From Kwoniella bestiolae CBS 10118 (taxonomy: Eukaryota > Basidiomycota > Tremellomycetes > Tremellales > Cryptococcaceae), in the NCBI RefSeq assembly GCF_000512585.2, contig NC_089241.1, positions 6,838,001 through 6,902,000 on the forward strand: DNA of 64,000 nucleotides, in the 5' to 3' direction. A program made the position numbers and the translations under genes. This document shows positions 59,807 to 64,000 of the stretch, in pieces. Position 1 is the first letter of the stretch; every line of letters starts with the position of its first letter. The notes beneath the pieces were generated by a model. It saw only the letters and a list, made by a program, of their open reading frames with translations. It did not search any database and was not told the DNA's origin.

Positions 59807-61329
59807 TGTGGCAGGACAGCAGCAAGGGAGAAGGGAGTTTAGAGCCAGGTTTCTTTGTTGAGACCTGACTACATATATCTGTGGATACGATTTGATCTTG
59901 ACAATCATCTCATGTAGCTCTAGAACCTGACCAATATAAATAAAACTAAAAACAACAAAATAGATAGTAGAGCATAGATAATATACACATTTTCTCCGAT
60001 AACCATTACATTCACATACCCTAATAATCATTCCATGCAGATATCTTGCGCAACACTTTGGTTTCAAGCATGTCCACATGTCTGTTTTATCCTCAAGACC
60101 CAGTATCCAATGCATGGCAGGATTGCGGCTTTCACAGTAGTTTAATTCGACAACGGGAAGGCCACCGCTCGGCTCATCAAGTGCGGATCAAGCTTCCCCT
60201 CGGTGCGCTGATGAGTATACGGTATAACATGCATACCTATCACCCAAAGCCAATGTTTAGTGCCTATAGGTAATGCAGCTATACATCTTCACTGCTTATG
60301 CTGTATAGAAGAGATTGGTTTAGGGCATGCGGGTTCAGAAGACCCATGATCGAGAAGAAATGTCGTTCTGTCAACAGTGTTTAAGCTTGAAGCGGATTGA
60401 TTCAGAGTCAGTTGCTCGACCTCAGAGCTGGGTCCCTATCACCTCATTTAATTATGTACATACATGCCTCTGAAACCCCGAAACTGTAGAACCCACAGTT
60501 TACGTTAACGAGAGAAGGTTTACCATCACCTTGGGAGTTATTAAGGACGGATCAATGTGATCGTGGTAATCCATCAACAAGAGGAGTGTTTCAGACAACG
60601 AACATATTTCAGGTGACCACCGTCTTGCCAATGATTGGAGCATGAATGAATGTGATGTCCGACCTTGGGATTATGAGTGCCTATGGTCTCAGAGCCCTAC
60701 ACTGTATGTCATAAACACGCCATGAGTAATAGATCTCGGATATTAATACCTACCTGTGTGCATCAGTCAGATCACCGAACCAAACCAGGGTGCTGAACCA
60801 TGGTTTTAGGGTGAAACTGGGTCCATTGTTCAAAAGAACGGCTTTCCTCACTTCATGTGGATGAGTTCCAAGACCTCATATACCAGTAGCGTTCCGGGAA
60901 GATACTTGTCTTTTGGGTATTCAAGCGACCTGCATACCCGTGTTACAACACTGCTACACCGGATCTATTGGCACAGGTTAGTTTAACTCAGCCAAAGGCT
61001 CTCTCACGAGAGATTGGAGAAGATTGGCACAGGCAATACGTGGCATGACATGATTAAAACGATCACATATGCTATAAACACAGCAAATACAGAACTATCA
61101 TAAATGTGACAACGACCTAATGCTCGAGGGCTTACTGATTCGACTACAACATAACATGATAAACATATGTTTTCCACACCGAACTATCTTATACGACGAA
61201 CCACATGCGAGATCTGCGACAGCCATACCCATATTATCCATCCCTCTTGCATATTCGATCATAACACACATCATGTTGTATCCGCCCTAATCTCATCTCT
61301 CCTCATTACCCTTGCTCCCGCCCAGCACC
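59807..61329. other. 1.5-kb convergent intergenic region
   Basis: Lies between the stop codons of the hexose transporter and the coiled-coil gene. No coding gene or RNA gene was recognised. Confidence 0.5.
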
Positions 61330-63808
61330 TCACAGACTATCATCGAAATCCACCTCCATCCTCCTCTTCCCCTTCGGATTCCCCCCTCCAAGTGGTTGAC
61401 CGACAGACGACCCAAGTGTTGGAACGTAGCTTGTTCTCCCCCTATTTCTCGCCTCTTCCGCTTCTCTTGCCCGTAGGCGGCTTTTGGCGCCGGTCGAGGC
61501 GTAAACGCGGACAGGTGGAACACGAGCAAGACCATTTGTGTTATCCCTATCCTGAGGAACACTTTCCACTCCCGAGCTGAGTGAATTGTTATCTATGGGA
61601 GTTTGACTGAAGAGTACCGATTGAGCGATATCTTCGAACTTGGACCTGACACTTGATGTTCGGGACGTAGAGGCTCTTGAAGGGACATCAGGTGGAGAGT
61701 GAGAGGAAGTATCGGAGATCTCGATGGCTTCGAGGACTGATTTCCCTAAAATGGTGGCTCTAGACGAGGATTTGCTAGTTATGCCAAGTTTCTTGGATTT
61801 GTTCGTGTTACTGGGTATTGGTTTGTGCGTGGTGGGTCCCCATTTAATGGGAGGTTTGGAAACCCTATTGGACATCGATCTGGTGACGGGTCTGTCGGAG
61901 GGATCGGGCGAGACTTTAGCTTTCTTCGTAGCCCTCTGACTGGATGGGTTTGACTTGGTCGATTGGCGAGTAGGGGTAGCGCCGAACGACAGTGAGTTGA
62001 AAGGAGAACGAGGGGCCGATGTTGATTGATTGGCCGACTGTCGTTGGCGATTGAATGGGGTCGAGGTCATTGGCTGGGCATCTGAGAATGAGAGAGATGA
62101 ACCGAATGAGAAGTCGGCTGGTGGTGGTGATGCAAGAGAGGAAAATCGTCTTTGATGACTTCGATTGTTCACTCCCGGCGTAAAGTTGGGAGGGATCGAC
62201 TCCACCGGGTCACCAGACAACGAGATCTGAGTCTCTGACATCCCATGATCTATCGGAGGGGTGACTTGAGCATTTCCTGGCATTCCTCGGGCTGCTGCGG
62301 CTTCAGCTAAAGCTTCGAGACTGTTCGGCTGAGTGGCTTCGAACGGCGGAACGGACAATGGACGCGACGAATGCTCGATTGGACGGTTGAGATCATTCCT
62401 GGTAAAGGTATTGACATGTTTGGTGAGGATACTTCTGATTTCTTCCTGACCAGTGATGTGTTTCTGACAAAGCTCAACTATTGAAGACAAAAGAAGGTGA
62501 GTCTTCTTGTTTTTGTCCTCGGGACCACCAGACGAGGCAGAGATACAGGGCGATTTAGGGGTTGGCGGAGATATCTCGGTGACAAGAGCGGGTTGAGAAC
62601 CTGGCTGAGAGTGTTGAGAGAACTCCTCAACCTTTGATGTAAGTCCGTCAAGAGCCTCCTTGAACACCGCAACACTGGTGATCGCCTCAGGAAGTCCTTG
62701 CAGGGATCCGAGCAGGGTGATTAGACTGTCGATTCCGTTCAATTTGGTTGTGACATGATTGAGAAGGTTGGTCAAAGCCTGTCGAGACATTCAAGATCAA
62801 CAGGAGTGCTCAGCATCGTTGATCGAGCAGGAGCTTCCTTCGTTCTGGTACTCACAGTTACACTTGCAGCATCCGAGAATTGTTGCTGAGTAGGAGGATG
62901 ATTGGGGTGTGGAAGAGGAGTGACGATCTTGGCAGCGAGTTCGATAGGAAGATTGGTAATCCTATCTTGGAGATCGCCAACGGTAGTCAACACTGAATCA
63001 TGAGAGGAGTCAATGATGTGGTACGAGCAATGGTACATGAAACAATGAGTCCAAATCACACCACTCACTCTGATTGGTAATCTCCTCGACCATCTCATCT
63101 CTCGTAGCCAACGAGTTCTGACCTAACTTCAATTCATGTATCTGATCTCGGAGTTGGCGGTTATCCGTCCTTAGAGTGGATATTTCCTTATCCAGCTTGT
63201 CTATCTTTTGGTTCCACTTCGTATCTCGCGCCGATGCCTGTTGTTCTCGCTCGGATGCCTGCTTATCTCGCTCGGATTCCCGCTTATCCATCGCTGTGAG
63301 GTCCAAGAGTAAGCTACCAATCGCAAAGGGGGTAGCGGATAAAAGGAAGATATTTACCGTCCAATCGAGCCAATATCTTGTCCACCCCGGTCAACTTCTT
63401 CTTCTGACCCTCTTCAAAAACCTCTTGAGCGGTCCTAGGTCTGGGCTGACTAGGCTGGCTCGGACCAGCTTTGGCATTTACACTCCCAGTGCGAGCTGTA
63501 CCGGTGGTCGGGATAGTCTGAGATAGAGATGGTGTACCATGGCGTGACGTTGAGGATGGTGGTTGATATGAAGGTGAGAATACATCATCCCCTGGGCGAT
63601 GCTGGGATGAGGAAGAGGAATTAACAGTCGGAGTCAGGATAGGATATCGGATTTGTGAATGAGAATGATGATGGGTGCGAGGTGAAGAATTGGGGTGAGA
63701 AGAACGAGCTGGTGACGGAGTCACAGGTGGAGGTGGTCTGAATCCGGTGGGAGTAGGCTGACGTGAGCGGAAGACCGAGAGGGGATCTTGGGACTGAGCC
63801 GGCAGCAT
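61330..63808 (-). CDS. coiled-coil protein of unknown function (753 aa)
   Basis: Four exons: 63808-63358, 63293-63069, 62992-62856 and 62778-61330. The N-terminal 140 residues are Pro/Ser-rich and disordered. Residues about 150-225 form a clear coiled coil with heptad-like charged repeats (SERDKQASEREQQASARD, then KIDKLDKEISTLRTDN). A shorter helical stretch around 270-330 (ALTNLLNHVTTKLNGIDSL) follows. The C-terminal half is Ser/Pro/Arg-rich with basic patches (RATKKAKVSPDPSDRPVTR), suggesting nuclear location, and ends KGKRRMEVDFDDSL. I do not recognise the family. A kinetochore, spindle-pole or chromatin scaffold would fit the composition, but nothing proves it. Confidence 0.82.
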
Positions 63809-64000
63809 GATGGACGGAAGTGAATTATGGGGAGGGAATGATCAAAATGGTGAGTGCGATATTAGTAGTGATGATGAGGAAGAAGGAAGGGATGAGTTAC
63901 ATGGTAATGGATGAGTATTCATATTGAGTATTGTATGCGAGAAAGTGTGGGTTGACTGGACTATCTATATCTTGGGTGTAAGTGGTCCGTGCGCTACCAT
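63809..64000. other. window edge, upstream of the coiled-coil gene
   Basis: About 190 bases of probable promoter for the minus-strand gene; nothing else seen. Confidence 0.4.

Overview
The window looks like a gene-dense basidiomycete yeast chromosome segment, most likely Tremellales (Cryptococcus/Kwoniella-like). The reasons are many short introns (mostly 50-75 nt, GTRAGT...YAG, CTRAC/CTGAC branch-like sites), tiny exons, pyrimidine-rich promoters, and recognisable fungal orthologues that only read through after splicing. No bacterial-type operons, CRISPR array, rRNA or convincing tRNA was seen. All gene models were spliced by hand; exon lengths add up to whole codons in every model reported as intact.

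Layout. 0-2 kb: one weak ORF and a ~420-bp imperfect palindrome. 2.1-12.2 kb: housekeeping genes, namely HGH1 (-), the mRNA-export WD-repeat factor GLE2/RAE1 (+), an NDUFAF6-like complex I assembly factor (-), and two unknown proteins (-), the larger one F-box-like. 13.3-28.1 kb: six consecutive + strand genes whose products all enter the secretory pathway: phospholipase B, an OPT oligopeptide transporter with a cluster of four GATAAG sites in its promoter, and four small secreted proteins. Those four share one architecture: the signal peptide is on exon 1 and a phase-1 intron lies at the cleavage region. Two of them are diverged paralogues and one carries a perfect 216-bp internal duplication. 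28.8-34.9 kb: a 1909-aa Ser/Pro-rich protein of unknown function (-). 36.1-44.3 kb: exosome subunit RRP45 (-), a zinc alcohol/formaldehyde dehydrogenase (+) with two micro-exons and a 548-nt repetitive first intron, and the mitochondrial import receptor TOM70 (+). 45.4-50.9 kb: a tandem cluster of F-box-like paralogues (two intact, one broken by stops). 51.1-54.1 kb: class I CPD photolyase (-) with a mitochondrial-like leader. 57.6-59.8 kb: an MFS hexose transporter (+) with a strong hairpin in its last intron. 61.3-63.8 kb: an unknown coiled-coil protein (-).

The genes do not form a single pathway. The two patterns that stand out are the co-oriented block of secreted and membrane products at 13-28 kb, which may serve nutrient acquisition or the cell surface, and the young F-box-like family at 45-51 kb. 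Both are the best candidates for undescribed, lineage-specific biology.
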